In this document: in pieces, positions 56,047 to 64,000 of the stretch
Numbering within the stretch: the first letter of the stretch is position 1
Layout of the letters: every line of letters begins with the position of its first letter
Source of the DNA: Paracidovorax avenae ATCC 19860
Lineage (GTDB): Bacteria; Pseudomonadota; Gammaproteobacteria; Burkholderiales; Burkholderiaceae_C
NCBI RefSeq assembly: GCF_000176855.2
Contig: NC_015138.1
Location: forward strand, 5,418,171 to 5,482,170
DNA: 64,000 nt
Reading direction: 5' to 3'
The notes under the pieces: generated by a model
The model's input: only the letters and a program-made list of their open reading frames with translations
What the model was told of the DNA's origin: nothing
The model's database searches: none
Made by a program: the position numbers and the translations under genes

Positions 56047-56988
56047 TCAGCGCAGCTCGCCGTACTGGGTGTTGCTCAGGTCCGGGGCCGCCCGGTCATG
56101 GCCAGGCATCTCCGTGTCCTCGAAACCAGGTGCCGAAGGTGCGGGCGGCAGCAGCGGCCCGGATCGCACCGTGGTGCCCGGCATGCTGGCCGCCGCAGGC
56201 TGGGCGCGGCCCGTGGCGGCGGCACTGCCCAGCGCACGGCGAAAGGCCGCGACTTCGTCCGCATCGATCGGTTCGTAGCCCTTGCCCGGCGCTGCACCCG
56301 GCCGGGCGCCTTCCGCCGGCACGGACGGCGCCAGGGAAGGAGGTATTTCGCGCGGAGCCAGCAGCGACACCGGTTCGGCGATCGCAGGCGCAGGCACGGG
56401 AGCAGGGGCGGGAACGGACGCGGGACGGGGCGGCAGCAGGGGCGCCGGGGCAGAAGCCGGGCCCTGCTTCGGATGCGCGTGTCCCGGAACGGGGCCGGCG
56501 TGCGCCGGCGCGAGCGAGGGATGCGGCGTGCCATGCCCCGGCACCCCTACCGCCACATGGTCGTTGATGCGCCAATAGACGGCCGTGACGAGGATGTCGA
56601 AGCGCGACTTCGCGGTCTGCGCGATCAGGGCCTCGATCTCGCTCAGGCGCGCGGTCTCTCCGCCGTATTCACGTCCCAGGTCGATCATCACCAGGAACTG
56701 CCGGCCCCGCTGGTCGAGCGACAGCACCTTGAACTTGTAGCCCGCCGACAGCACGCTGGCGCGCACCATGGCGTCGCGCACCACCGTGTAGAGCAGCTCG
56801 CGCCGCTCCATGCGCTCGTTCTTGCGGTTGGCGGCGTGATCGGCCGGAGCCGGCGGCACGGCCGGCCGGCCGCTGCGTCCGGGCATGAGCGGCACCGTGG
56901 CATCCGCGTTCAGCAGCCCGGCCGGCTCCACCGCAGGGCGTGGCCGGGACGAGGGCTTTTTGCGGGAAAACCAGCTGAACAGCGACAT
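56047..56988 (-). CDS. Conserved-looking protein of unknown function with Pro-rich tail
   Basis: A 313-residue protein that I do not recognise. Residues of about 55-145 look like a folded alpha/beta domain (MERRELLYTVVRDAMVRASVLSAGYKFKVLSLDQRG, FLVMIDLGREYGGETARLSEIEALIAQTAKSRFDILVTAVYWRI). The remaining half is Pro/Ala-rich and probably disordered. The N-terminus MSLFSWFSRKKPSSRPRP is basic and amphipathic, without a classical signal. It is convergent with the flavoreductase and upstream, on the same strand, of nothing nearby; it is probably monocistronic. Confidence 0.6.
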   Translation of the reverse strand: MSLFSWFSRKKPSSRPRPAVEPAGLLNADATVPLMPGRSGRPAVPPAPADHAANRKNERMERRELLYTVVRDAMVRASVLSAGYKFKVLSLDQRGRQFLVMIDLGREYGGETARLSEIEALIAQTAKSRFDILVTAVYWRINDHVAVGVPGHGTPHPSLAPAHAGPVPGHAHPKQGPASAPAPLLPPRPASVPAPAPVPAPAIAEPVSLLAPREIPPSLAPSVPAEGARPGAAPGKGYEPIDADEVAAFRRALGSAAATGRAQPAAASMPGTTVRSGPLLPPAPSAPGFEDTEMPGHDRAAPDLSNTQYGELR

Positions 56989-57106
56989 GCGGAGGGCCTT
57001 CTTGTCAGGATGCGGGCGAATGGCGCGAGTGTAGCTGCGGCTCTCCGGCCCGCCAGGCCTCCGTGCGGGAACCTGTCGGCGCCATCATGCTCCCGGCGCC
57101 CGGGTG

Positions 57107-57619
57107 TCAGGTTGCCGCAACACGGCGGCGCCGGTTGCCCAGGCGCCGCGCCAGCACCGAGCCCGCCGCCATCGCGAGCGCCAGGGCCACGGCCGGCTGC
57201 CGGTTCGACAGTTCGGAAAACCGCAGCGCCGTGAGCGTCCACAGCTTGCTGGGCGAACCCGCCTGCACCGTGGCGCTGCGCGGCCGGTGCGAGAAGAAAG
57301 CCCCCTCGCCCACCACGGACCCCGCGCCCACGATGGCCAGCCGCAGGCGGCCCTTCTCGTCCTCGTAATGCACGCTGCAGTTGCCACTCTCGATGAAATA
57401 CAGCGTCCGGTCCTGCACCCCCTGGGTGAACAGCGTGTGGCCCGCCTCCACCTGCATGGGCAGCAGATAGCCGGCCAGCAGGTCCCACTGCTCCGGCGTG
57501 AATGGGTTGTGCAGCCCGTCCTCCGCCGTGGACTGGGAAACGGCCTGCACGAGGCCACCGAGGTCGGCCTGCAGCACGGTCGGGGAGGCGGGAGGGGTGG
57601 AAGACAGCACGGCATTCAT
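57107..57619 (-). CDS. Stand-alone cyclic-nucleotide-binding-domain protein
   Basis: A 170-residue protein with a single cNMP-binding (Crp-type) beta-barrel: LPMQVEAGHTLFTQGVQDRTLYFIESGNCSVHY, VGAGSVVGEGAFFSHRPRSATVQA and the hinge helix. The phosphate-binding cassette GEGAFFSHRPRSATV has the Arg and acidic positions needed for nucleotide binding. There is no DNA-binding helix-turn-helix; instead it ends with a hydrophobic helix and a basic tail (RRLGNRRRR). It may be a membrane-associated sensor rather than a transcription factor. Confidence 0.75.
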   Translation of the reverse strand: MNAVLSSTPPASPTVLQADLGGLVQAVSQSTAEDGLHNPFTPEQWDLLAGYLLPMQVEAGHTLFTQGVQDRTLYFIESGNCSVHYEDEKGRLRLAIVGAGSVVGEGAFFSHRPRSATVQAGSPSKLWTLTALRFSELSNRQPAVALALAMAAGSVLARRLGNRRRRVAAT

Positions 57620-57717
57620 GGTGGCGGGACGGTATCCCCCCGCGCCCCGGCACACAAGGCAGGATTACGTCTTTTTACACACGCGATCCACCCCGCGGAA
57701 ACCGGCCTCCGCGCGCG

Positions 57718-59148
57718 CTACTTCCCGATGCAGAAGCTCGAGAAGATCACCCCCAGCAGATCGTCGGACGTGAACTCCCCGGTGATCGCGTTGAGCGCCT
57801 GCTGGGCCAGCCGCAGTTCCTCGGCCAGCAGGTCGAGCGCGGGGCCGTCGGATTCCAGTTGCGCCGCCGCTTCCATCAGGTGCGCATCCACTGCCTGCAG
57901 TGCTTCCAGGTGTCGGGCACGGGCGGTGTAGATGCCCTCCGGGGCGGACTGCCAGCCGGCGATGTCCAGCAGCACGCGCCGCAGCCCGTCCAGGCCCTCG
58001 CCCGTGCGCGCGGACAGGCGCACGGCGGCGGCGCGGCCGGGGGCATCCGGCGCGGCCCCTGAGGAGCCTTCTGCGCGATCGCTCTTGTTCCACACATCGA
58101 CCACGGGCACCTGGGCCGGCGCCATGCCGGCGAGGCGAGCCGCGATCTCCGCATCCGCGGCTTCGTAATCCGGCTGGCCCGCGCGCGTGAGGTCGTGCAG
58201 GAACAGCACCGCGTCGGCCGCCGCGATCTCCTGCCAGGCACGCTCGATGCCGATCCGCTCCACCTCGTCGTCGCTCTCGCGCAGGCCCGCCGTGTCGATC
58301 ACGTGCAGCGGCACGCCCTCGATCTGGATGGTCTGCTGCACCTTGTCGCGCGTGGTGCCGGCGATCGGCGTCACGATGGCCAGTTCGGCGCCCGCGAGCG
58401 CGTTCAGCAGCGAACTCTTGCCCGCATTGGGCTGGCCCGCGATCACCACCTTGATGCCCTCGCGCAGCAGCGCGCCCTGGCGCGTGCGGCCCATCACCTC
58501 CGCCAGCGTGCGCTGCAGCGCCGCCAGCTGGCCATGGGCATCCGCCTTGCGCAGGAAGTCGATCTCCTCCTCGGGAAAGTCGAGCGTGGCCTCCACCAGC
58601 ATGCGCAGGTGCACCAGCGCGTCACGCAGCCGGTGGATCTCATCGGAGAATGCGCCCGCCAGCGACCGGCTCGCGCTGCGCGCGGCAGCCTCGGTGCTGG
58701 CGTCGATCAGGTCGGCGATCGCCTCGGCCTGCGCGAGGTCGATCTTGTCGTTCAGGAACGCGCGCTCGGTGAACTCGCCGGGACGCGCCAGCCGCAGGCC
58801 CGGCAAACGCGGCCGGCCCGTGGCACGGTCCGGCTCGCTGGCAGCCTGCAGGCAGCGGGCCAGCAGCAGCTGCAGCACCACGGGGCCGCCGTGGGCCTGC
58901 AGTTCGAGCACATCCTCGCCGGTGTAGCTGTGGGGCGCGGGAAAGTACAGCGCCAGCCCCTGGTCGATGGACTGCCCCGCGGCATCACGGAACGGCAGGT
59001 AGGTGGCCTCGCGCGGGCGCAGCGTACGCCCGCACAGCGCTTCCACCAGCGGGCCGACCCCGCGGCCCGACACGCGCACGATGCCCACGGCGCCCCGCCC
59101 CGGTGCGGTGGCGATGGCGGCGATGGGATCGGTGTGGCGGGGCAGCAT
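57718..59148 (-). CDS. mnmE: tRNA uridine-5-carboxymethylaminomethyl modification GTPase
   Basis: A 476-residue MnmE/TrmE, which with MnmG modifies U34 of several tRNAs. The N-terminal THF-binding domain ([23 protein letters not shown]) is followed by a helical domain containing the G domain: G1 [17 protein letters not shown]3 DTAGLRE and G4 NKSD. It ends with the invariant CIGK, whose cysteine is essential. It is usually next to yidC; here a peptide-binding protein gene is inserted between them. Confidence 0.96.
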   Translation of the reverse strand: MLPRHTDPIAAIATAPGRGAVGIVRVSGRGVGPLVEALCGRTLRPREATYLPFRDAAGQSIDQGLALYFPAPHSYTGEDVLELQAHGGPVVLQLLLARCLQAASEPDRATGRPRLPGLRLARPGEFTERAFLNDKIDLAQAEAIADLIDASTEAAARSASRSLAGAFSDEIHRLRDALVHLRMLVEATLDFPEEEIDFLRKADAHGQLAALQRTLAEVMGRTRQGALLREGIKVVIAGQPNAGKSSLLNALAGAELAIVTPIAGTTRDKVQQTIQIEGVPLHVIDTAGLRESDDEVERIGIERAWQEIAAADAVLFLHDLTRAGQPDYEAADAEIAARLAGMAPAQVPVVDVWNKSDRAEGSSGAAPDAPGRAAAVRLSARTGEGLDGLRRVLLDIAGWQSAPEGIYTARARHLEALQAVDAHLMEAAAQLESDGPALDLLAEELRLAQQALNAITGEFTSDDLLGVIFSSFCIGK

Positions 59149-59284
59149 GGGCGGAACGGCCGCGGGGCGGCGGCAGGCGATGAGGGGAAGGCGCGCATGA
59201 TAAGCCCGCCCCCTGCCCCGGTTGCCTGCCGCCCTCCCCCCCGGGCCAGGGCACGGGGACTGGAGCCGGGTCCGCCAGACGGGC

Positions 59285-60871
59285 TTACTTGATGGTGGTC
59301 CAGGCCGGCATCGGGCGGTCGTCCGCGCGGTGCGGCGTGTCCATGCCCTTGCGCATCGCCCAGGGCCGGATCTGGTGGTGCAGCGGGAGGTAGTAGTACT
59401 CGTCCTTGACCAGCTTCAGGGCATCGGCGATGAGCGCATCGCGCTTGGCCGGGTCCATCTCCACCTTGATCTGGCCGATCATGCCGTCGAGCTTGGCATC
59501 GCTGAACCGGCCGCCGTTGTACACGCCCGCCGCGGTCTTGCCGTCCTTCGTGGACATCAGCGAATCCAGCGAATAGAGCGCGTCGAACGTGGCCACGCCC
59601 CAGCCGAACAGGTAGGCATTCACGTCGTTGTTCATCACGCGGGTGACGAACTGCGACATCGGCGCCGTCTGCAGCGTGGTCTTCACGCCGATGCGCGTCC
59701 ACATGGCCGTCACGGCCTGGCAGATCGCCTCGTCGTTCACGTAGCGGTCGTTCGGGCAGTCGAGCTTGATCGCGAAGCCGCTGGGGTAGCCGGCATCGGC
59801 CAGCAGCTTCTTCGCGGCCTCGACGTCGTACTTGGAGGCGCGCTCCTCCAGGCTCTTGCTCCAGCCATGCACCATGGGCGCCACCATGGTGCCGGTGGGC
59901 ACCGAGAGGTTGCGCATGGTGCGGCTGTGGATGGTCGCGGAATCGATCGCCTGGTAGAGCGCCTGGCGCACGCGCTTGTCCTTGAGCGGGTTCTTGCCCG
60001 GGGTGCCCGCGCCGGGCAGCTCATCGCGGAACTGGTCCAGGCCCAGGTAGATGGTGCGGTTCTCGGCACCCTCGATCAGCTTGATGTCGGGGCTGGACTT
60101 CATGCGCGCCAGATCCTGCGGCGGCGGATCGGGCACGAAGTCCACCTGGCCCGAGATGAGCGCGGCCGAGCGCGTGGCGGCCGACTTGATCGGCGTGAAT
60201 ACCACCTCGTCGATGTTGCCCGTGGGCTTGTCCCACCAGTTCGGGTTCTTCTTGAGCGTGACCTTCACGTCGGGCTGCCAGCCCACCATGATGAAGGGAC
60301 CGGTCCCGTTGGCGTTGCGCGATGCGTAGTTCTCTTCCTTGCCCGCGTAGTCCTGAGCCTTCACCGAGTTGTTCTTCTCGGCCCAGGCCTTGTTCATGAT
60401 GCGCGCCTCGGTCAGCTCGCGCAGCAGCACCGGGCTGGGACCCTTGAGGATCAGGTCCACGGTGAAGTCGTCCACCTTCTTCACTTCCTTCACGCTCTGC
60501 ACCGACGACTGCATGTTGGACGGCGGCGTCATCGCCCGCGTGAGCGAGAACACCACGTCGTCCGCCGTGAACGGGGCGCCGTCGTGGAACTTGACCCCCT
60601 TGCGCAGTTCGAAGCGCACCTGCGTGGGCGAGACCTGCGTCCATTTCGTGGCCAGCGCGGGCTCGACCTGGTAGTTCTTGTCATAGCGCACGAGGCTCTC
60701 GTACACCTGCTGCAGGAAGGCATGCGTGGTCTGGTGGTTCTGCGCGTGCGGGTCCACGGTCAGGATGTCGTTCGCGCCGGCCCAGCGCAGGGTGGCCGCA
60801 TGCGCGGCCCCGGCGCCGAGGAGCACGGCGAGGGCGATCGTTCCGAGGGATAAATTCAAACGCTGCTTCAT
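59285..60871 (-). CDS. Oligopeptide/dipeptide ABC-type substrate-binding protein
   Basis: A 528-residue periplasmic-binding protein of the SBP_bac_5 family (DppA/OppA class). It has a signal peptide ([25 protein letters not shown]), [43 protein letters not shown] and [12 protein letters not shown], which is the family signature region. A GGAGG site lies seven bases before ATG 60871. No permease or ATPase genes adjoin it, so it must share a transporter encoded elsewhere. It lies between yidC and mnmE, separated from yidC by a terminator. Confidence 0.9.
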   Translation of the reverse strand: MKQRLNLSLGTIALAVLLGAGAAHAATLRWAGANDILTVDPHAQNHQTTHAFLQQVYESLVRYDKNYQVEPALATKWTQVSPTQVRFELRKGVKFHDGAPFTADDVVFSLTRAMTPPSNMQSSVQSVKEVKKVDDFTVDLILKGPSPVLLRELTEARIMNKAWAEKNNSVKAQDYAGKEENYASRNANGTGPFIMVGWQPDVKVTLKKNPNWWDKPTGNIDEVVFTPIKSAATRSAALISGQVDFVPDPPPQDLARMKSSPDIKLIEGAENRTIYLGLDQFRDELPGAGTPGKNPLKDKRVRQALYQAIDSATIHSRTMRNLSVPTGTMVAPMVHGWSKSLEERASKYDVEAAKKLLADAGYPSGFAIKLDCPNDRYVNDEAICQAVTAMWTRIGVKTTLQTAPMSQFVTRVMNNDVNAYLFGWGVATFDALYSLDSLMSTKDGKTAAGVYNGGRFSDAKLDGMIGQIKVEMDPAKRDALIADALKLVKDEYYYLPLHHQIRPWAMRKGMDTPHRADDRPMPAWTTIK

Positions 60872-60933
60872 CTGCAAGCCTCCAGTCAAAGGGGGTCGAT
60901 GGAAAGACCACTAGCCTAGCAATCCTCGTACCC

Positions 60934-60964
60934 AAAAGACAACGGCCACACGCAGGTGGCCGTT
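60934..60964 (-). terminator. Intrinsic terminator of the rpmH-yidC operon
   Basis: On the minus strand AACGGCCAC (60964-60956) pairs with GTGGCCGTT (60949-60941) around a 6-base loop and is followed by GTCTTTT. It is 68 bases beyond the yidC stop and separates yidC from the downstream binding-protein gene. Confidence 0.75.
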
Positions 60965-61031
60965 GGGGATTGCCCGGATGGCGCGCCGAAAAACGGCGTC
61001 CGGGTCACGCAGCGAAGCGGATCAGTTCACG

Positions 61032-62732
61032 TCAGCGGAACTTCGGCAGGTTGAACTGCGGCGGCACGCCCATGCGCTTGTTGATGATCCACTGCTGGGC
61101 GATCGACAGGATGTTGTTCGTCAGCCAGTACATCACCAGGCCGGCCGGGAAGAAGAAGAACATCACGCTGAAGATCAGCGGCATGAACCACATCATCTTG
61201 GCCTGCATCGGGTCCGGCGGCGCGGGGTTGAGCGCGGTCTGCAGCAGCGAGCTGGCCGTCATCAGCAGGGGCAGGATGAAGTACGGGTCGGGCGAGGACA
61301 GGTCGTGGATCCAGCCGATCCAGGGCGCATTGCGCATTTCCACGCTCGACAGCAGCACCCAGTACAGCGCGATGAACACCGGGATCTGGATCACGATGGG
61401 GAAGCAGCCGCCCATCGGGTTGACCTTCTCCTCGCGGTAGATGCGCATCATCTCCTGCTGCATCTGCTGCGGCTTGTCCTTCAGGCGCTCGCGCATCTCC
61501 ATGATCTTCGGGTTGATGGCCTTCATCTTGGCCATGGAGGCGTACGCCTTGGCGTTGAGCCAGTAGAACGCGATCTTGAGCAGCAGCACCAGGCCCACGA
61601 TGGACCAGCCCCAGTTGTTCAGGATCTTGTGCAGCTGTTCCAGCAGCCAGTAGAGCGGCTTGGCCAGGATCGTGAGCCAGCCGTAGTCCTTCACCAGTTC
61701 CAGGCCGGGCGACAGCTTCTCCAGCATCGTCTCGATCTGCGGGCCGGCGAACAGGCGCGCGTCCAGCGTCTTCGACTGGCCCGGGGCGATCTCGCCCACC
61801 GAGGTGATCATGCCCACCGAATAGAGGTTGGTGTCCACCTTGCGCACGAACAGGTCGCGCTGGATGCCGTCGGCCAGCAGCCAGGCGGTGGCGAAATAGT
61901 GCTGCACCATGGCCACGTAGCCGTTGGTGGACGACTTGTCGATCTCGGCCTTGCCGCTCTCGATGTCCTTGAACTCGACCTTGTGGTACTTCTTGGCCTC
62001 GGTATAGACGGCCGGGCCGGTGAAGGTGGAGTAGAACGACGACTCTCCCGGCGGCTTGTTGCCGTCGCGCACCAGCTGCATGTACAGCTGCGGAGACACC
62101 GGCGTCGTGCCCGTGTTCACCACCTCGTGCTTCACGGCGATGTCATACGCACCGCGCTTGAGCGTCCAGGTCTTGACCAGCTTCACGCCGCCCAGGTCCG
62201 GCGACTCGAAGCGGATGCTGATGTCGTTCTGCCCGTCCTGCAGGGTGCGGTTGCCCGGCACCACGGCCATGGGCGTCTTGTGCGTGGGATAGCCGGCCCC
62301 CCCGATCAGGCCGGTCTGCGCCACGTAGACGCGCTGGGCGCTGTCGTCCAGCAGCGTGAACGGGCGGGACTTGTCCGCCATGTCGGGATAGCCCAGCAGT
62401 TCGCCGTGCGTGAGGGTGCCGCCTTCGCTGTCGAAGGTCAGGCGCAGCACGTCCGTGGTGACGGTGACGCGCTCGCGCGGCGCGGCAGGAGCCGCGGCCG
62501 CGGTGCCGCCCGGCGGCACCTGCTGCGCGCCCGCAGCGGGCGCGGCGCTCGGCGTGGGCACGCTGCCCGGGGCGCTGGCACCGCCGCCGGCCGGCGCGGA
62601 CGCCACCTGGGCCGGCACCGGCTCCGGGAAGAACGTGGCCTTGTGGCCGTTGTGTACTTGCCACTTGTCCCACAGCAGAACCATGGAAAAGCCAAATATC
62701 ACCCACAGGATGGTACGGCGAATGTCGTTCAT
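61032..62732 (-). CDS. yidC: Membrane protein insertase YidC
   Basis: A 566-residue YidC that inserts proteins into the inner membrane alone or with SecYEG. It has an N-terminal anchor (ILWVIFGFSMVLLWDKW), a Pro/Ala-rich spacer, and a large periplasmic beta-supersandwich domain (about 80-350). The conserved five-helix insertase core follows, with WGWSIVGLVLLLKIAFYWLNAKAYASMAKM, RYREEKVNPMGGC-like loop, and MQAKMMWFMPLIFSVMFFFFPAGLVMYWLTNN. The tail is short and basic. It overlaps yidD by 4 bases. Confidence 0.97.
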   Translation of the reverse strand: MNDIRRTILWVIFGFSMVLLWDKWQVHNGHKATFFPEPVPAQVASAPAGGGASAPGSVPTPSAAPAAGAQQVPPGGTAAAAPAAPRERVTVTTDVLRLTFDSEGGTLTHGELLGYPDMADKSRPFTLLDDSAQRVYVAQTGLIGGAGYPTHKTPMAVVPGNRTLQDGQNDISIRFESPDLGGVKLVKTWTLKRGAYDIAVKHEVVNTGTTPVSPQLYMQLVRDGNKPPGESSFYSTFTGPAVYTEAKKYHKVEFKDIESGKAEIDKSSTNGYVAMVQHYFATAWLLADGIQRDLFVRKVDTNLYSVGMITSVGEIAPGQSKTLDARLFAGPQIETMLEKLSPGLELVKDYGWLTILAKPLYWLLEQLHKILNNWGWSIVGLVLLLKIAFYWLNAKAYASMAKMKAINPKIMEMRERLKDKPQQMQQEMMRIYREEKVNPMGGCFPIVIQIPVFIALYWVLLSSVEMRNAPWIGWIHDLSSPDPYFILPLLMTASSLLQTALNPAPPDPMQAKMMWFMPLIFSVMFFFFPAGLVMYWLTNNILSIAQQWIINKRMGVPPQFNLPKFR

Positions 62733-63046
62733 GAAGACTTCTTTGGAGAGGAAGGGGTGGGGGTCGCGGCCGCGGCGGCCGTTGCCGGCCGCCCGGCCAG
62801 CCGGGAAAACAGGCGTGTCGCGCGCGGCGCTTCGGCTGGCACCGGATCATGGCCGCCATCGCACCACGGATGGCAGCGCGCGAGGCGCCGCAGGGTGAGG
62901 TAGGAGCCTGCGCCCGCGCCGTGCCGCTCCAGCGCCTGCAGCGCATAGGCGGAGCAGGTGGGCTCGAACCGGCACGCCGACCCGAGCCACGGGCTCAGGA
63001 AGAAGCGGTAGCCGCGCACCAGCGCCATGAGCAGCGAGCGCATCAT
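62729..63046 (-). CDS. yidD: Membrane protein insertion efficiency factor YidD
   Basis: A 105-residue YidD, a small membrane-associated protein assisting YidC. The family block VRGYRFFLSPWLGSACRFEPTCSAYALQALERHG with its cysteines and the following LARCHPWCDGGHDPVP are present. The C-terminal ~30 residues are an Ala/Pro-rich extension not needed in the core family. It overlaps rnpA and yidC by 4 bases each. Confidence 0.95.
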   Translation of the reverse strand: MMRSLLMALVRGYRFFLSPWLGSACRFEPTCSAYALQALERHGAGAGSYLTLRRLARCHPWCDGGHDPVPAEAPRATRLFSRLAGRPATAAAAATPTPSSPKKSS

Positions 63047-63561
63047 GGCCGCGCAGCCTCTGGCACGGGCACGGCAGCCGGTGCCGGTGGCCGTGCCGAC
63101 GGAGCGGGCTTGCCGCCGCGCTGCGGGCGGACGGCCTGCCCGAAGAGCTGCAGCAGCTCCTCGCGCACGGCACGCCGCAGCGCGTCGGAGGTCGCGCTCG
63201 GAAACTGCTTGCGGTCGAACCCGGCGCGCAGGCGCACCACGTGCGCGGCATGGCCCAGCTGCGGCGCGAAGTCCGGCGCCACGGCGTAGATCTGCCGCTT
63301 GATGGTGTTGCGTGTCACCGCGCGCCGCGCCCAGCGCTTGGGCACCATAGCGCCCAGCCACGGTCCTGCGGAGTCGTCCACGGCAAACAGGGCCTGCGGA
63401 GCCTGCCGTTGCGGCGGGGCTCCGGGCCCTGGATGGGAATCGGAAAGGGTGGCAGGGCCCGCGTCGAGACGCAGGCGGTGCAGGGCGAAGTGCGCCGTCC
63501 GGGAAATGGTTCCCCCGGCCATGGCGGCCTGGAACTGCGGACGGGTCTTGAGCCGGTGCAT
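63043..63561 (-). CDS. rnpA: Ribonuclease P protein component
   Basis: A 172-residue RnpA, the protein subunit of RNase P that matures tRNA 5' ends. It shows the basic RNA-binding motif RRAVTRNTIKRQIYAV and the VPKRWARRA segment. It is longer than the usual ~120 residues because of a Pro/Gly-rich insert at about 55-85 (HPGPGAPPQRQAPQ) and a basic Pro/Ala tail. I chose ATG 63561 (MHRLKTRPQFQ), the family start. It overlaps yidD by 4 bases. Confidence 0.94.
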   Translation of the reverse strand: MHRLKTRPQFQAAMAGGTISRTAHFALHRLRLDAGPATLSDSHPGPGAPPQRQAPQALFAVDDSAGPWLGAMVPKRWARRAVTRNTIKRQIYAVAPDFAPQLGHAAHVVRLRAGFDRKQFPSATSDALRRAVREELLQLFGQAVRPQRGGKPAPSARPPAPAAVPVPEAARP

Positions 63562-63669
63562 GGAACCATCCTCGCCCGCATCACGGGCGGGACGCCGTGG
63601 CGGCCTCATACGGATCGGCAATCAGGGAAGCGAACGGAGCAACGCGGCCTCCCTGAGCGCGAAGCCGTA

Positions 63670-63804
63670 TCAGACGGCCAGGCGCTTGCGGCCCTTGGCG
63701 CGGCGTGCGTTGATGACGGCACGGCCGCCGCGCGTCTTCATGCGCACGAGGAAACCGTGGGTGCGCGCGCGGCGCGTCTTGGAAGGCTGGTAGGTACGTT
63801 TCAT
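63670..63804 (-). CDS. rpmH: 50S ribosomal protein L34
   Basis: The 44-residue L34: [18 protein letters not shown] followed by [24 protein letters not shown], matching the family at full length. A GAGGAA ribosome site lies before ATG 63804. It is the first gene of the minus-strand rpmH-rnpA-yidD-yidC operon, which in most proteobacteria is divergent from dnaA. Confidence 0.98.
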   Translation of the reverse strand: MKRTYQPSKTRRARTHGFLVRMKTRGGRAVINARRAKGRKRLAV

Positions 63805-64000
63805 GATCGATTCCTCGAAGGTTCTTGGGTTTGCAGGCCCGGCTTCGATCGGCCGGACCCGTTGCGCGGACCACCCATCAAAAGTGCCGCGCGAGCCGCA
63901 CGCGCCGCCCGCCTCGAAACCGCTGCATCGCAAAGCAAAGCAGCAAGGCAGGAAGCCGCCCGGGCTTCATCGCCCTGAACGCATTCAGGGAAACCGGCGA
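63805..64000. other. Leader of rpmH and start of the probable rpmH-dnaA intergenic region
   Basis: No gene. A perfect dyad CCCTGAA (63973-63979) and TTCAGGG (63984-63990) with a 4-base spacer lies near the end. I find no TTATCCACA-type DnaA box in these 196 bases, so the origin itself, if here, lies beyond the window. Confidence 0.5.

Noticed and set aside
63805..64000. Replication origin at the window end
   Set aside because: Gene order predicts dnaA/oriC nearby, but no DnaA-box cluster or AT-rich unwinding region is visible in these bases.

Overview
The window reads as one contiguous, high-GC chromosomal segment of a betaproteobacterium, most likely a Comamonadaceae member of the Acidovorax type. 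This is inferred from gene content, codon bias and gene order; no 16S gene is present. It ends on the minus strand with the rpmH-rnpA-yidD-yidC block that normally flanks dnaA/oriC, so the window probably lies just next to the replication origin. dnaA itself is not included. I see no insertion sequence, prophage, tRNA, rRNA or CRISPR array.

Layout. 0.2-3.7 kb: omega-aminotransferase, a DJ-1/PfpI protein and CoA-acylating semialdehyde dehydrogenase (amine/beta-amino acid breakdown). 3.8-5.7 kb: OmpA-like lipoprotein and a MASE2-GGDEF cyclase. 5.7-14.1 kb: a GntR regulator divergent from a branched-chain-type ABC importer, an M20 amidase and an M81 MlrC-like peptidase, forming one tightly coupled operon. 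14.2-15.2 kb: a Tae1-like type VI secretion amidase effector with a probable periplasmic immunity protein. 15.6-19.1 kb: malic enzyme, then a secreted RNase Sa-like ribonuclease with its barstar-type inhibitor. 19.4-26.1 kb: lptD-surA-rsmA on the minus strand, divergent from amgK-rsmE. 26.1-32.4 kb: a complete four-gene Wadjet/MksBEFG-type SMC defence operon (jetABCD), translationally coupled to rsmE. 32.5-36.9 kb: a second GGDEF protein, an MFS transporter, a secreted protein and an M20 dipeptidase. 37-41.9 kb: a short ethanolamine cluster (AraC regulator, permease, eutBC) without shell genes. 41.8-45.8 kb: a third GGDEF protein, metX-metW and a GDT1-family manganese exporter. This block carries two riboswitches: a SAM-II type in front of metX and a yybP-ykoY (Mn2+) type in front of the exporter. 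46-47.2 kb: two tandem RRM RNA-binding proteins with duplicated leaders. 47.3-50.4 kb: an SDR enzyme and lptC-kdsC-kdsD. 50.5-53.2 kb: a Kef-type antiporter and apt. 53.2-56 kb: a Fur-box-controlled PepSY/flavoreductase fusion. 56-63.8 kb: an unknown protein, a cNMP-binding protein, mnmE, an oligopeptide-binding protein, yidC, yidD, rnpA and rpmH.

The most notable items are the Wadjet-type operon with a short SMC subunit, the Tae1-like effector with an adjacent exported candidate immunity protein, the RNase/barstar pair, and the back-to-back Mn2+ and SAM riboswitches around the exporter and metX. All functions are read from sequence and family knowledge; nothing was searched against a database.
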